This document shows, piece by piece, positions 27,423 through 35,818 of a DNA stretch of 64,000 nt. How positions within the stretch are numbered: the stretch's first letter is position 1; every line of letters begins with the position of its first letter. The stretch spans positions 434,001 to 498,000 of the forward strand of contig OZ246981.1 of assembly GCA_965232455.1 (NCBI GenBank), read 5' to 3'. The position numbers were made by a program, and so were the translations under genes. The DNA comes from JBFGFX01 sp965232455 (GTDB lineage Bacteria; Pseudomonadota; Gammaproteobacteria; Steroidobacterales; Woeseiaceae). The notes under the pieces were generated by a model. It worked only from the letters and a program-made list of their open reading frames with translations, was not told the DNA's origin and ran no database searches.

Positions 27423-28529
27423 TTGGGGTCCAAGATAGAAGACCGAATCGAGTTTGCGGAAACCGTGCTGGGCTGCCGAGACCTCGACTCGAGCCTGCGT
27501 TTTTTCACCGAGCAATTGGGATTTCGCCTCGACCTGATTTACCCGGCGGACGCACCGCGCGTTGCGGTGGTCTCCGGCGGGGGCAGCCGCATACGGCTGG
27601 AGGCGGGAGACGAAAGCATGCCGGCTCATATTCGGCTGGTTTGCAGCAGCACCGATCTGGTCGAAGCGGCGGGATCCGGCATGACGGCGCCGAACGGGAC
27701 GCAGGTCGAATTTGCGCTGGCCGACCCGCCGGTCGAGCTGCCGCCGCTGAGCGAGTCACTGATCGTGCAAAGAGGTACCGCCGACGACGTCTGGGGTACC
27801 GGCCGGGCCGGAATGCAGTACCGTGACCTGATTCCCGGACGTTTGGGAGGGCGGTTCATCGCGTCGCACATACGTATTCCCGAAGGCGGGCCGGTACCCG
27901 ACTATGTGCACCATCACCACGTGCGGTTCCAGATGATCTATTGTTATCGCGGTTGGGTGAGGGTCGTTTACGAGGACCAGGGGCCGCCGTTCGTCATGAA
28001 CGCCGGTGACTGCGTTCTGCAGCCGCCGCACATACGGCACCGGGTACTCGAATGTTCGGACGCTTTTGAGGTCGTCGAAATCGGTTGCCCCGCGGAACAC
28101 GAGACATTGGTTGACCACGACATGGAGCTGCCGACCGCAGCCGCGGACGCCAGGCGCGACTTCGGGGGGCAGCGTTTCGTGTTTCACCAGGCGGCGGCAG
28201 CGGATTGGCTGCCCTGGCGCAATGACGGTTTCGAGGCACGGGATACCGGAATCGGTGGCGCAACAAAAGGCCTGGCGTCCGTTGCCGTCGTGCGGCCGTC
28301 CGGCCGGCTGCCCGCAAATCCGGTGGCGCACGATGCGGAGTTTCTATTCCGGTTCGTGCTGGAAGGCGACGTCACGCTGCACTGCGACGGCGCGCACGAA
28401 TTGGCCGCGGGGGACGCGTTCGTAATACCGGCGGCCTTGCCTTACGTGCTCGAAAAACCGTCGGACGACTTGCAGATGCTCGAGGTGTCATTGCCGGCGG
28501 CGTACGACAACAAGATCGTATGCGATTGA
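27423..28529 (+). CDS. VOC (glyoxalase-like) domain fused to two cupin domains
   Basis: From a TTG at 27423 (preceded by AGGAAACGAAAAC) the product is about 368 residues. The frame is open further upstream, but that part looks non-coding and the start is uncertain. Residues about 5-105 form one VOC domain (VLGCRDLDSSLRFFTEQLGF). Residues about 130-235 form a cupin with HHHHVRFQ and PPHIRHRV metal-ligand positions. Residues about 255-368 form a second cupin (AHDAEFLFRFVLEGDVTLHC) lacking the last histidine. No signal peptide. It could be a dioxygenase or isomerase, but no specific reaction can be assigned. It starts a run of VOC-containing genes. Confidence 0.75.
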   Translation: MGSKIEDRIEFAETVLGCRDLDSSLRFFTEQLGFRLDLIYPADAPRVAVVSGGGSRIRLEAGDESMPAHIRLVCSSTDLVEAAGSGMTAPNGTQVEFALADPPVELPPLSESLIVQRGTADDVWGTGRAGMQYRDLIPGRLGGRFIASHIRIPEGGPVPDYVHHHHVRFQMIYCYRGWVRVVYEDQGPPFVMNAGDCVLQPPHIRHRVLECSDAFEVVEIGCPAEHETLVDHDMELPTAAADARRDFGGQRFVFHQAAAADWLPWRNDGFEARDTGIGGATKGLASVAVVRPSGRLPANPVAHDAEFLFRFVLEGDVTLHCDGAHELAAGDAFVIPAALPYVLEKPSDDLQMLEVSLPAAYDNKIVCD

Positions 28530-28535
28530 GCGATT

Positions 28536-28551
28536 GCGCGTCGGGACGCGC
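28536..28551. terminator. GC-rich hairpin between convergent genes
   Basis: Perfect 6-bp arms GCGCGT / ACGCGC with a CGGG loop lie seven bases after the VOC-bicupin stop codon and before the end of the convergent SNF transporter gene. There is no long T-tract, so it is a tentative terminator. Confidence 0.4.
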
Positions 28552-28595
28552 TCTAACAGAACCGTGTAGAAGCGTGTTCCGACGCACAACCGCGC

Positions 28596-29966
28596 TCAGC
28601 CAAACAGCAGATCGAGCAGCACCAGGCCGATCGCGAGCGGCGCCGCGTAGCGATTCGTAAACCGCCACCAGCGTATCCAGCCGGCGGAGTCCTGTACAAA
28701 CTCTTCCGCGACCGTTTTCCGGCTCAACGCCCATCCGGAAAACAGGGCGATCAGCAGCGCGTTCGCCGGCAGGATGATGTTGGCGACCGTAAAATCGGCA
28801 AGCCCGAAAATGTTCAGGTCAATACCCAGGAATGCCAGGGGGTTAAAATCGGCCAGGGTACTGAACGACAGCACGGACCCGAGACCCAGCACCCAGGTTG
28901 CGAATCCGGTGATCAGCGTCAGTTGCCTGCGCCGTCCCGGCACTTTCTCTTCGAGCCAGGCGACCGTCGGCTCCAGCATTGCGAGCGCGGTCGTATAGGC
29001 GGCGAATAGCAGCAGGACAAAAAACAGCGTGCCGATGACGTGACCGCCCGGCATGTTACCGAACGCTATCGGCAGCGTGATGAAAATCAGCCCGGGACCC
29101 TCGTCCGCATCCAGGCCGCTCGCGAAAACGATCGGGAATATCGCGAGCCCGGCCAGCAAGGCGACGATCGTGTCGCCGACGCAAACCACCGTCGCCGACT
29201 CCCGAAGCGAAAACTCACGCGGCATGTACGAGCTGTAAGTGATCATCAGGCCGGCGCCGATGCCGATCGAGAACAGCGCCTGCCCCAACGCAATCAAAAC
29301 GGAACGCCCGGTGATCTCGCTGAAGTCCGGTGCAAACAGAAATCTTACGGCGCCCATGAAGTCGCCGGCGACGACGCCGTAGAGAACGAGCACCAGGATC
29401 ATCAGAAACAGTGCGGGCATGATGATTTTCGAGAGCCGCTCGATACCGTCGTTCACGCCGCGGGCGATAGCCCATACGGTAGCGGCTATGAAGGCGCCGT
29501 GCAGAGATGCCTGGAAAACCGGCCGGTCGATTCGCTGGCTGAAGACGTCGGCGGAAACACGCGCGTCGAATCCGCTGAACGCGTCTTTCGCGGCCAGCAC
29601 GAGATAATCGATTGACCACGCCGCCACGACCGCGTAGTAGGTCAAAGCGATGAACGGCACCATGATGCTCAGAAAGCCGATCGAATGCCAGATCGGATTT
29701 GCGCTTTCGGACCTGATGAGCTCGGCGATCGAATTGATCGCGCTGCGGTGTCCGCGGCGCCCGAGCAGCATCTCGCCCGCCAGGACCGGCAGGCCGAGCA
29801 GCAAAACAAAGCCGAGATAGATGAGTACGAAGCCGCCGCCGCCGTTCTCTCCGGCAATAAAGGGGAAGCGCCAGAGATTGCCGAGGCCGACCGCACCGCC
29901 GATGGTCGCCATCAGAAAAGCCGGCCGGCTCGACCAGGTGGCTCTCGTATCAGCCAGCGCCGTCAA
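28596..29966 (-). CDS. Sodium-dependent transporter of the SNF (NSS) family
   Basis: The 456-residue protein has about eleven to twelve membrane helices and the NSS signatures: ATIGGAVGLGNLWRFPFIAGENGGGGFVLIY at the start, TYYAVVAAWSIDYL, and GQALFSIGIGAGLMITYSSYM. Bacterial members such as LeuT, TnaT and MhsT import amino acids with sodium. The likely start is TTG at 29966 with GGAGA upstream, because the conserved N-terminal helix needs it. It lies 23 bases after the exported VOC gene on the same strand, so the two are probably one transcript. Substrate unknown. Confidence 0.88.
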   Translation of the reverse strand: MTALADTRATWSSRPAFLMATIGGAVGLGNLWRFPFIAGENGGGGFVLIYLGFVLLLGLPVLAGEMLLGRRGHRSAINSIAELIRSESANPIWHSIGFLSIMVPFIALTYYAVVAAWSIDYLVLAAKDAFSGFDARVSADVFSQRIDRPVFQASLHGAFIAATVWAIARGVNDGIERLSKIIMPALFLMILVLVLYGVVAGDFMGAVRFLFAPDFSEITGRSVLIALGQALFSIGIGAGLMITYSSYMPREFSLRESATVVCVGDTIVALLAGLAIFPIVFASGLDADEGPGLIFITLPIAFGNMPGGHVIGTLFFVLLLFAAYTTALAMLEPTVAWLEEKVPGRRRQLTLITGFATWVLGLGSVLSFSTLADFNPLAFLGIDLNIFGLADFTVANIILPANALLIALFSGWALSRKTVAEEFVQDSAGWIRWWRFTNRYAAPLAIGLVLLDLLFG

Positions 29967-29989
29967 TCGTCAGTCTCCGGGTTTCACGT

Positions 29990-31219
29990 CTAGTTTGAGA
30001 CCGGTTCCAGCCACTGGAAGAACTCCACCGTGTAGCCGCCGGGATCTTCGAGCAGGAAACTACGAATTCCGCCACCGTCGCCGATGTGCTTGAGGAACAC
30101 CAGGTCGTCCCGGTCCTTGAGCCGCGCATACCAGACGTCAATCTCGGTCGTCACGAGACTCAGCATGACGGCGTTCGTGTCCTGCACCTCGTGATAGGCG
30201 CCTTCGCCTTCCTTGACGATGCCGACCTTGCTCGACGGGCCGGTTTTGAAGAACTTCACCCACTCCCAGTCGAGCTCGGTCTCGAGGCCGAGAACGTCGC
30301 CGTAAAACGCCGCCGCCGCGTCCAGGTCTTCGTAGTAGAACATGGTGACCTGCGAATCCAGTGACGGGGGCGCAACGGGTGCGCCGCAGCCCGACGCGAC
30401 GGCGGGAGAGGCCGAAGCGACGGTCAGCTCGAGTTTCGTGGTGACGGCTCGGGTAGTGAAGGCCGGTACGCCGTCGAAACGCGTCGTGTCGTCCAGAAGC
30501 GCGTGTTCGACGCTCAAGGTGTACGATGCGCCGGCTTCGAGGACTTCCCCGTCGATTCGGTGCGAGTCGCTGGCGAACGTCAGATAGGGCCGCCCCTCGA
30601 ATGGCCGGCCGCTGTGGGATACGCGATTTCCGTCGGCATCGGTCAGGATAACGAAAACCAGATCGTCGAGAATGCCGTTGGGATCGGTTCGCCCTTCGGC
30701 AAACGGGCGCCAATGGACGGTGGCGTCGACGCCGGGTACGAGATGCAGGCAGTTGTCCAGCCCGCCCTGGCTGACCGAAATCACGGGCGGGGTCGGCAAC
30801 GGCCGGCGCTCGAAAACCAGCTCGCCATCGTCGACGTCGCCGCTGGGCGTGCGGAACGACACTTTATAGGCGCCGTCCGGGTAACGGTTTTGCAGCGCCT
30901 CGAAATCCGAAAACCGGTCTTCACCGGAAATCAGCAGGATATTGTCCCGACTCCCGCCTTCGGCTTTTCGCATGTCCTCGAATTCGACGCGTTCTCCGTT
31001 GGGAAAAATGAGCCTGGCGTCGCCTGCGTCCCCGGTTTTCGTCAGGAAAACCTCCGAAAAAAACGAATGGTCGACCGCCGCGAGTCCGGCGAATTCGTCC
31101 TGCTGATAGTTGGCGTGTTTGCCGATCACAAAAAAGGTGACGTCGGATCGCTGGGCGGCCGCCGGCGCGGCAACGAGAAGCAATGCGGCGGCGATGCCTA
31201 TCTTATTGATGGTGTTCAT
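29990..31219 (-). CDS. Exported two-domain protein: unknown N-domain + VOC domain
   Basis: The 409-residue protein starts at ATG 31219 with a signal peptide (IGIAAALLLVAAPAAAQ). Residues about 25-270 are an unrecognised domain homologous to the whole of the divergent neighbour at 31350 (shared VIGKxxN, FFxEVF, DPNGIxDD, EH). Residues about 285-405 are a VOC domain (FYYEDLDAAAAFYGDVLGLETEL) resembling those in the 32317 lipoprotein. The first VOC beta-strand lacks the usual metal-binding histidine. The longer open frame upstream overlaps the divergent promoter region and is not used. Function unknown, probably extracytoplasmic binding or sensing of a small molecule. Confidence 0.8.
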   Translation of the reverse strand: MNTINKIGIAAALLLVAAPAAAQRSDVTFFVIGKHANYQQDEFAGLAAVDHSFFSEVFLTKTGDAGDARLIFPNGERVEFEDMRKAEGGSRDNILLISGEDRFSDFEALQNRYPDGAYKVSFRTPSGDVDDGELVFERRPLPTPPVISVSQGGLDNCLHLVPGVDATVHWRPFAEGRTDPNGILDDLVFVILTDADGNRVSHSGRPFEGRPYLTFASDSHRIDGEVLEAGASYTLSVEHALLDDTTRFDGVPAFTTRAVTTKLELTVASASPAVASGCGAPVAPPSLDSQVTMFYYEDLDAAAAFYGDVLGLETELDWEWVKFFKTGPSSKVGIVKEGEGAYHEVQDTNAVMLSLVTTEIDVWYARLKDRDDLVFLKHIGDGGGIRSFLLEDPGGYTVEFFQWLEPVSN

Positions 31220-31349
31220 TATTGGCCCGTAAACCCGCGTCGGCGAAGCATAACAGCAAGCGGGGTCCCGGATCAGCCCGCGTCGCAGCATTCGTAACCG
31301 AATCGTGCGCGTCCGGCGCCTTCTCCAGTAGAATCGATGGCACCCTCGG

Positions 31350-32258
31350 ATGTGCACAGATTGCCGAATGCCAGAACTACCGAATACCCTCGTTTTCGCA
31401 ATCGTCGTATCCAGCGTTGTCGCGAGCTTAGCCGATGATGCGCTTGCACAGGACAAACACGCGGACTACGTTGTGATCGGCAAGTCCATCAATCATCGGC
31501 AGTCGCAGAGCGGAGAGCTCACGCTGTTGAATACCGTGTTTTTCGCCGAGGTCTTCAAAACTCCGACCGGGATGATAACGGACGCGGTGCTCCATGGACC
31601 GGGCGAGGCAGAGAACGGACTGCGGTTTTCCGACGGCGATATTCATTTTCTTGCGGGCACCCGGCAGTATTCGATTGAGGCGCTTACCAAAAACTTTCCG
31701 GACACGACCTACTACTTCAGTTTCGACACTCCGGATGGCCGTGTCCGGCGCATGCCGGCGACGTTTCGGCGAGACGAAGGGGAGATCAGGAATCCCGGCC
31801 CTATCAAGGTGAGCCTTTTCCAGAACGAGCGGGAAGCGCACCCGGCGGCGATCGACCCGTACGCCGATCTGACCGTGACGTGGAGCCCGTTTACGAAAGG
31901 GGCCGCCGATCCCAACGGCATCATAGACGACATGATTTACGTGATGATGGGAGATTGCATGGGTGAGGAGACGGTACACAGCGGCCATGCAATCAGTAAT
32001 CCGGACGCGCTTACGTACAGGGCAAACCGGTTTGTCGTTCCCGCGGAGAAGCTGTTCCCCGGGCAGCCATTCCAGCTCGAGATAGAACACTCGAACATGG
32101 ATACCGGCGCCTGGAACGATATCGAGCAGATCGTTACGTACGCGGCAACCACGTTTTTGGACATCCGGACGACCGGCGAAGACGAAATGGCTCGTGGTTG
32201 CCCGGAAACGCCTTATCCGATGGACGGCGGTCAGACGGATCGCGTCCGCGGGAATTGA
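31350..32258 (+). CDS. Exported protein of unknown function, homologous to the N-domain of its divergent neighbour
   Basis: The product is about 302 residues from ATG 31350, or 296 from ATG 31368. Neither has a clear ribosome-binding site. A hydrophobic N-terminus (LVFAIVVSSVVASLADDALA) indicates export. The body matches the N-domain of the 29990-31219 product in order and spacing: VIGKSINHRQSQSGELTLLN, FFAEVFKTPTG, GAADPNGIIDDMIYVMMGD, HSGHAI and LEIEHSNMD. No catalytic motif is recognised. The following lipoprotein carries the VOC domains that are fused to this domain in the minus-strand paralogue. Confidence 0.78.
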   Translation: MCTDCRMPELPNTLVFAIVVSSVVASLADDALAQDKHADYVVIGKSINHRQSQSGELTLLNTVFFAEVFKTPTGMITDAVLHGPGEAENGLRFSDGDIHFLAGTRQYSIEALTKNFPDTTYYFSFDTPDGRVRRMPATFRRDEGEIRNPGPIKVSLFQNEREAHPAAIDPYADLTVTWSPFTKGAADPNGIIDDMIYVMMGDCMGEETVHSGHAISNPDALTYRANRFVVPAEKLFPGQPFQLEIEHSNMDTGAWNDIEQIVTYAATTFLDIRTTGEDEMARGCPETPYPMDGGQTDRVRGN

Positions 32259-32316
32259 GCAGTGCCTGTTAACACAACGAGCTGGCCGGACAAGCGACGG
32301 CATCCGAGGACACGAC

Positions 32317-33312
32317 ATGCGTAATCAATCAATCATTGCCGGCACGCTGGCGCTTCTTTTTTTTGCCGGCTGCGGCGGTCCCGTCGAACCGGAGGCGCCC
32401 GGTTCGGGCGCGGAGCCGGAAGTTTCCGCAAACATCGATCCGATGGAACAATTCGGAACCACGGCAAGCAACGTGTTCTTTTATTACGCCGACGTCGAAG
32501 CGGCGACGACGTTCTACAGGGAAGTGCTGGGGCTAAGGGTCGCAGCCGACTACGGGTTTGCGAAGATCATGCAGGTTGCGCCGAAGTCTTTCATCACGCT
32601 GGTTGACGCCGCCGAGGGCATGCACGACGCCGACGAGCCGAAAACGACCGCGATCGCGCTCATCACGGACGAACTGGACGAATGGTGGGAATACATCCAG
32701 ACGCAGGACGTCGACATGCGCACGACGGAATACGATCCGGTGGACGGCCGCCCGCATCATGGTTTTGTCGCGATCGATCCCGAAGGGTATTTCCTGGAAT
32801 TCGAGCGCTTCAACGCGCATCCTGAAAACGAAAACCTGATGCCGGTGCTGGACGCCGCCAAGTCTCTTTACCCGGAACCCGGCACGTCGAACGTTCCGCC
32901 AGGCCTGGGGTTCAAGTCGACGGTCGTGTGGTTCTACTACAAGGACATGGAAGGCATCCAGCGCTTTTACGAAGAGGTCATGGGTTTCGATATGATCGTC
33001 GATCAGGGTTGGACCAAGATCTACCGGGTGGGGCCCACCGGCTACTTTGGATTGGTCGACGAAACGCGCGGCATGCACAGCTTTACAGAGGAAAAGGGGG
33101 TGACCATGTCTTTCCTGACGGACGACATCGACGGCTGGTTCCGCTATCTCGACGGCCGTGACGACGTCGAGATGCGGCACGAGGCGGTCGTGGATGAAGA
33201 GCCCTACCGCGCGTTCGTCGCCTACGATCCGGAAGGGTATTACCTCGAGTGGGACGTTTTCAACGACGTACCCGCGAACAGGGATCTTCTCGAAGCGATC
33301 AATGCGCCCTGA
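32317..33312 (+). CDS. Lipoprotein with two VOC domains
   Basis: The start is ATG 32317 with GAGGA seven bases upstream. The N-terminus is a lipoprotein signal (IIAGTLALLFFAGCGG, lipobox FAGC). Two VOC domains follow at residues about 45-165 (NVFFYYADVEAATTFYREVL ... DPEGYFLEFERF) and about 200-325 (VVWFYYKDMEGIQRFYEEVM ... DPEGYYLEWDVF). In both, the acidic C-terminal ligand position is kept but the first-strand histidine is replaced by an aromatic residue, so a classical glyoxalase metal site is unlikely. It overlaps the next gene by 11 bases. VOC proteins anchored as lipoproteins are unusual, and function is unknown. Confidence 0.85.
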   Translation: MRNQSIIAGTLALLFFAGCGGPVEPEAPGSGAEPEVSANIDPMEQFGTTASNVFFYYADVEAATTFYREVLGLRVAADYGFAKIMQVAPKSFITLVDAAEGMHDADEPKTTAIALITDELDEWWEYIQTQDVDMRTTEYDPVDGRPHHGFVAIDPEGYFLEFERFNAHPENENLMPVLDAAKSLYPEPGTSNVPPGLGFKSTVVWFYYKDMEGIQRFYEEVMGFDMIVDQGWTKIYRVGPTGYFGLVDETRGMHSFTEEKGVTMSFLTDDIDGWFRYLDGRDDVEMRHEAVVDEEPYRAFVAYDPEGYYLEWDVFNDVPANRDLLEAINAP

Positions 33313-34444
33313 TTCGCTTCTCCAACTCGAGACGCCGTGTCTGATTGCAGATCGCAGTCGTATCGAGGCGAATGCGGGGAGAATGCTCGCGCGTGCCGAG
33401 CAACACGGGTTCCGGTTGCGTCCACATGTGAAGACGACCAAATCCGCGCCTATCGCGGCAATTGCGCACGGCGGTCGTAAAGGGCCGATCACCGTGTCGA
33501 CGTTGAAGGAAGCGGACTACTTTCTCGAGCGTGGTTTCACCGATATCACCTATGCGGTGTGCATCACGCCCAACAAGTTCCGCCATGCCGCCGACATTGC
33601 CGATCGTGGTGCGGATTTGAAGCTGTTGACGGCGAGCGATAGCGTCGCGCGTGATCTCGCGGAGTTTGCCGATGCGCGCAAGATGCCGCTCAAAGTGATG
33701 TTGGAGATAGATTCGGGAGAACACCGAACCGGGTTTGCGCCGGATGCGGACGAGCTGGCTATCGCTGCGAGGCGCGTAGCGGAATGCCCCGGCCTGCACC
33801 TCGAGGGGCTGCTGACGCACGGCGGTCATTCCTACGGTGCGAAGACGAAACCGGAGATTGTCGCGATCGCCGAACAGGAGCGCCTCAGCCTGCTCGGAGC
33901 GCGGGAGACTCTCTCAGACGCCAGCATCGGGGCGCCGGTGTTGAGCAGTGGGTCTACGCCGACGGCGACGTTTGGCGAGACGTACGAGGGGCTCGACGAG
34001 CTGCGTCCCGGCGTCTATCTGGCGGGCGACCTGTTTCAGGCCCAGATAGGATCGGTCTCGATGCAGGACATTGCGATCTCGGTGTTGGCGTCAATCATCG
34101 CCCACGATAAGGCGCGAAACAGCTTGGTCGTCGATGCGGGCGCGCTTGCGCTGTCTAAGGACCGCAGTACCCAAAAGTCACCGATCGACTACGGTTACGG
34201 ACTGCTGGTGAAAGCCGACGGCAGCCGGTTCCGGAACGAGCTGATCGTGAGCGGCGTGCATCAGGAACACGGCGAGGTGACGTCCGCTGCCCCGATTCCG
34301 TACGCGGAACTTCCGATTGGCGGCGTCGTGCGCATCTTGCCGAATCATGTGTGCATGACCGCCGCGAGTTACGACAGGTATTTCGTGACCGACGGGGATG
34401 GCCTGAGCGTTGTCGACGAGTGGGAAAAGACCGGCGGCTGGTAG
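33302..34444 (+). CDS. D-threonine aldolase/D-serine dehydratase-like PLP enzyme
   Basis: The 380-residue fold-type III protein has an alanine-racemase-like N-terminal barrel with the PLP lysine in RPHVKTTK, then MLEIDSGEHRTG, LSSGSTPTATF, and a C-terminal DSD1-type domain with metal-ligand motif LPNHVCMTAA. Family members cleave D-3-hydroxy-amino acids (D-threonine to glycine plus acetaldehyde) or dehydrate D-serine with a divalent metal. ATG 33302 is used because the conserved N-terminus LLQLETPCLIAD follows directly. It overlaps the VOC lipoprotein gene by 11 bases, which implies co-translation. No export signal, so it acts in the cytoplasm. Confidence 0.88.
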   Translation: MRPDSLLQLETPCLIADRSRIEANAGRMLARAEQHGFRLRPHVKTTKSAPIAAIAHGGRKGPITVSTLKEADYFLERGFTDITYAVCITPNKFRHAADIADRGADLKLLTASDSVARDLAEFADARKMPLKVMLEIDSGEHRTGFAPDADELAIAARRVAECPGLHLEGLLTHGGHSYGAKTKPEIVAIAEQERLSLLGARETLSDASIGAPVLSSGSTPTATFGETYEGLDELRPGVYLAGDLFQAQIGSVSMQDIAISVLASIIAHDKARNSLVVDAGALALSKDRSTQKSPIDYGYGLLVKADGSRFRNELIVSGVHQEHGEVTSAAPIPYAELPIGGVVRILPNHVCMTAASYDRYFVTDGDGLSVVDEWEKTGGW

Positions 34445-34608
34445 GGGCTTGCCAGCCTACCGGATATCGCCGGTGGGTAATCACCCAGGATGCCTCTTGC
34501 CACCGTCAGTAAGTAAGAATGGAAGTGAGGTTTACATTGTACAAAAGCGCACTCTGAAAATACTCCGCAACCCGCGAATTGAACGCACAGACACGTAAGG
34601 AGACAAAA

Positions 34609-34923
34609 ATGAAGAACTGGTGTACGGCAGTCCTGTTTGCCGTTGTGTTTTTTGCAATATCTGATGCGCACGCCTATGTTGTTTGTCAGACTAAGGTCAA
34701 GGAAATCTACCCCAATAGAACCTCTGGAGTCGTGTTCTTCAGGTTTGAAGATGGCACCGCAATACAAGCATCCGAGAGCGATAGCGGGCTCGAGAGAAAT
34801 TTTGCCGTAGCTCTGGCGGCGCTAATGGCCGACAAAGAAGTTCGGATTTCACTTCACGACGGCGAGCAGTGCGGTTCGAATCGTTACTATAATTGGAGCT
34901 ACATTACTGCTTTCTCCGGCTAA
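34609..34923 (+). CDS. Small secreted protein of unknown function
   Basis: The 104-residue product begins at ATG 34609 with a strong AAGGAG site eight bases upstream. It has a signal peptide (WCTAVLFAVVFFAISDAHA). The mature part has two cysteines (VVCQTK, GEQCGSN) that could form a disulfide, and ends NWSYITAFSG. Codon usage is visibly less GC-biased than in neighbours, which may mean recent acquisition. It ends 23 bases before the next gene. No family recognised. Confidence 0.75.
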   Translation: MKNWCTAVLFAVVFFAISDAHAYVVCQTKVKEIYPNRTSGVVFFRFEDGTAIQASESDSGLERNFAVALAALMADKEVRISLHDGEQCGSNRYYNWSYITAFSG

Positions 34924-34946
34924 AGCGACATGGCGAGAGCATCGAG

Positions 34947-35693
34947 ATGCATGACCTGAAACTTGCCGCCGCTCAATCGCCGTCGCAAAGAGGGGATCTG
35001 AAAAAGAACGTCTCTGAGCACGTCCGATTCATCGACGCCGCCGGATCGATGGGTGTCGATCTCCTGATTTTCCCCGAGCTCTCGTTGACGGGTTATGAGC
35101 TGGATCTGGCGTCGGCGCAGCCGCTGTCGCGCGACGATCCGAGCATCGAACCGTTGAGAAAGGCGGCGACGAAACACGACATGCAGGTGCTCGTCGGCGG
35201 TCCGCTGCAGTCGGGTTTGGCCAAACCCTATCTGGCGGCATTTCTGTTGTCGTCCGGCCCCACGATTTGTTACGCCAAGATGCACGTTCACGAGAGTGAG
35301 CAGCCGTACTTTGCATCCGGAGAGCAAGGTTGCACGGTGGATTTGCGGGGCGCAACGATCGGTGTAGCGATCTGCGCGGATACCGCTTTTTCGTCGCACG
35401 CTGCCGAAGCGGCGGCCCGCGGCGCGCAACTGTACGTCGCAAGCGTCTTGAAAACGGAGTCGGAGTTTTCCGCGCACGCGGAAAGACTTGCGGAATACGC
35501 GGTGCGGCATCGAATGGCCGTCCTCACCAGTAACTACGCGGATGACTCCGGCGGCTCCGTCTCGGCGGGCAGGAGCGGCTTTTGGGATGAGCAGGGCCGT
35601 CTTGTCGTTCAGGCGGCGGGGAACCGCCGTGCCCTGGTGATCGTCCGACGCGATGAAGGCGGCTGGTCCGGAGAAGTGGTCGGCGACGTGTAG
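34947..35693 (+). CDS. Carbon-nitrogen hydrolase (nitrilase superfamily)
   Basis: The 248-residue protein has the complete Glu-Lys-Cys triad: glutamate in LLIFPELSLTGYE, lysine in CYAKMHVHESE and cysteine in GVAICADTAF. It belongs to the amidase-like branch of the superfamily, hydrolysing amides or carbamoyl compounds. ATG 34947 is used because the fold begins at LKLAAAQ. The frame upstream overlaps the preceding small gene and is not coding. Substrate unknown. It sits between the D-threonine-aldolase-like gene and the SelA-fold PLP genes, consistent with an amino-acid or amide catabolic cluster. Confidence 0.9.
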   Translation: MHDLKLAAAQSPSQRGDLKKNVSEHVRFIDAAGSMGVDLLIFPELSLTGYELDLASAQPLSRDDPSIEPLRKAATKHDMQVLVGGPLQSGLAKPYLAAFLLSSGPTICYAKMHVHESEQPYFASGEQGCTVDLRGATIGVAICADTAFSSHAAEAAARGAQLYVASVLKTESEFSAHAERLAEYAVRHRMAVLTSNYADDSGGSVSAGRSGFWDEQGRLVVQAAGNRRALVIVRRDEGGWSGEVVGDV

Positions 35694-35818
35694 CTGCCGG
35701 TGGAAAGCTCGGAGAGCGAGACCGTTGCGGGAGCCTTTGGCGGACGGGCGGACAAATTGACGGTGAAACTGCGGTATCGTCGTATCGGCGTCAAACCCGA
35801 ATCGAGAGTTGGCTGGAT

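Noticed and set aside
31220..31456. 79-residue upstream extension of the minus-strand exported VOC gene
   Set aside because: It would bury the signal peptide and runs through the divergent promoter and the start of the neighbouring gene.
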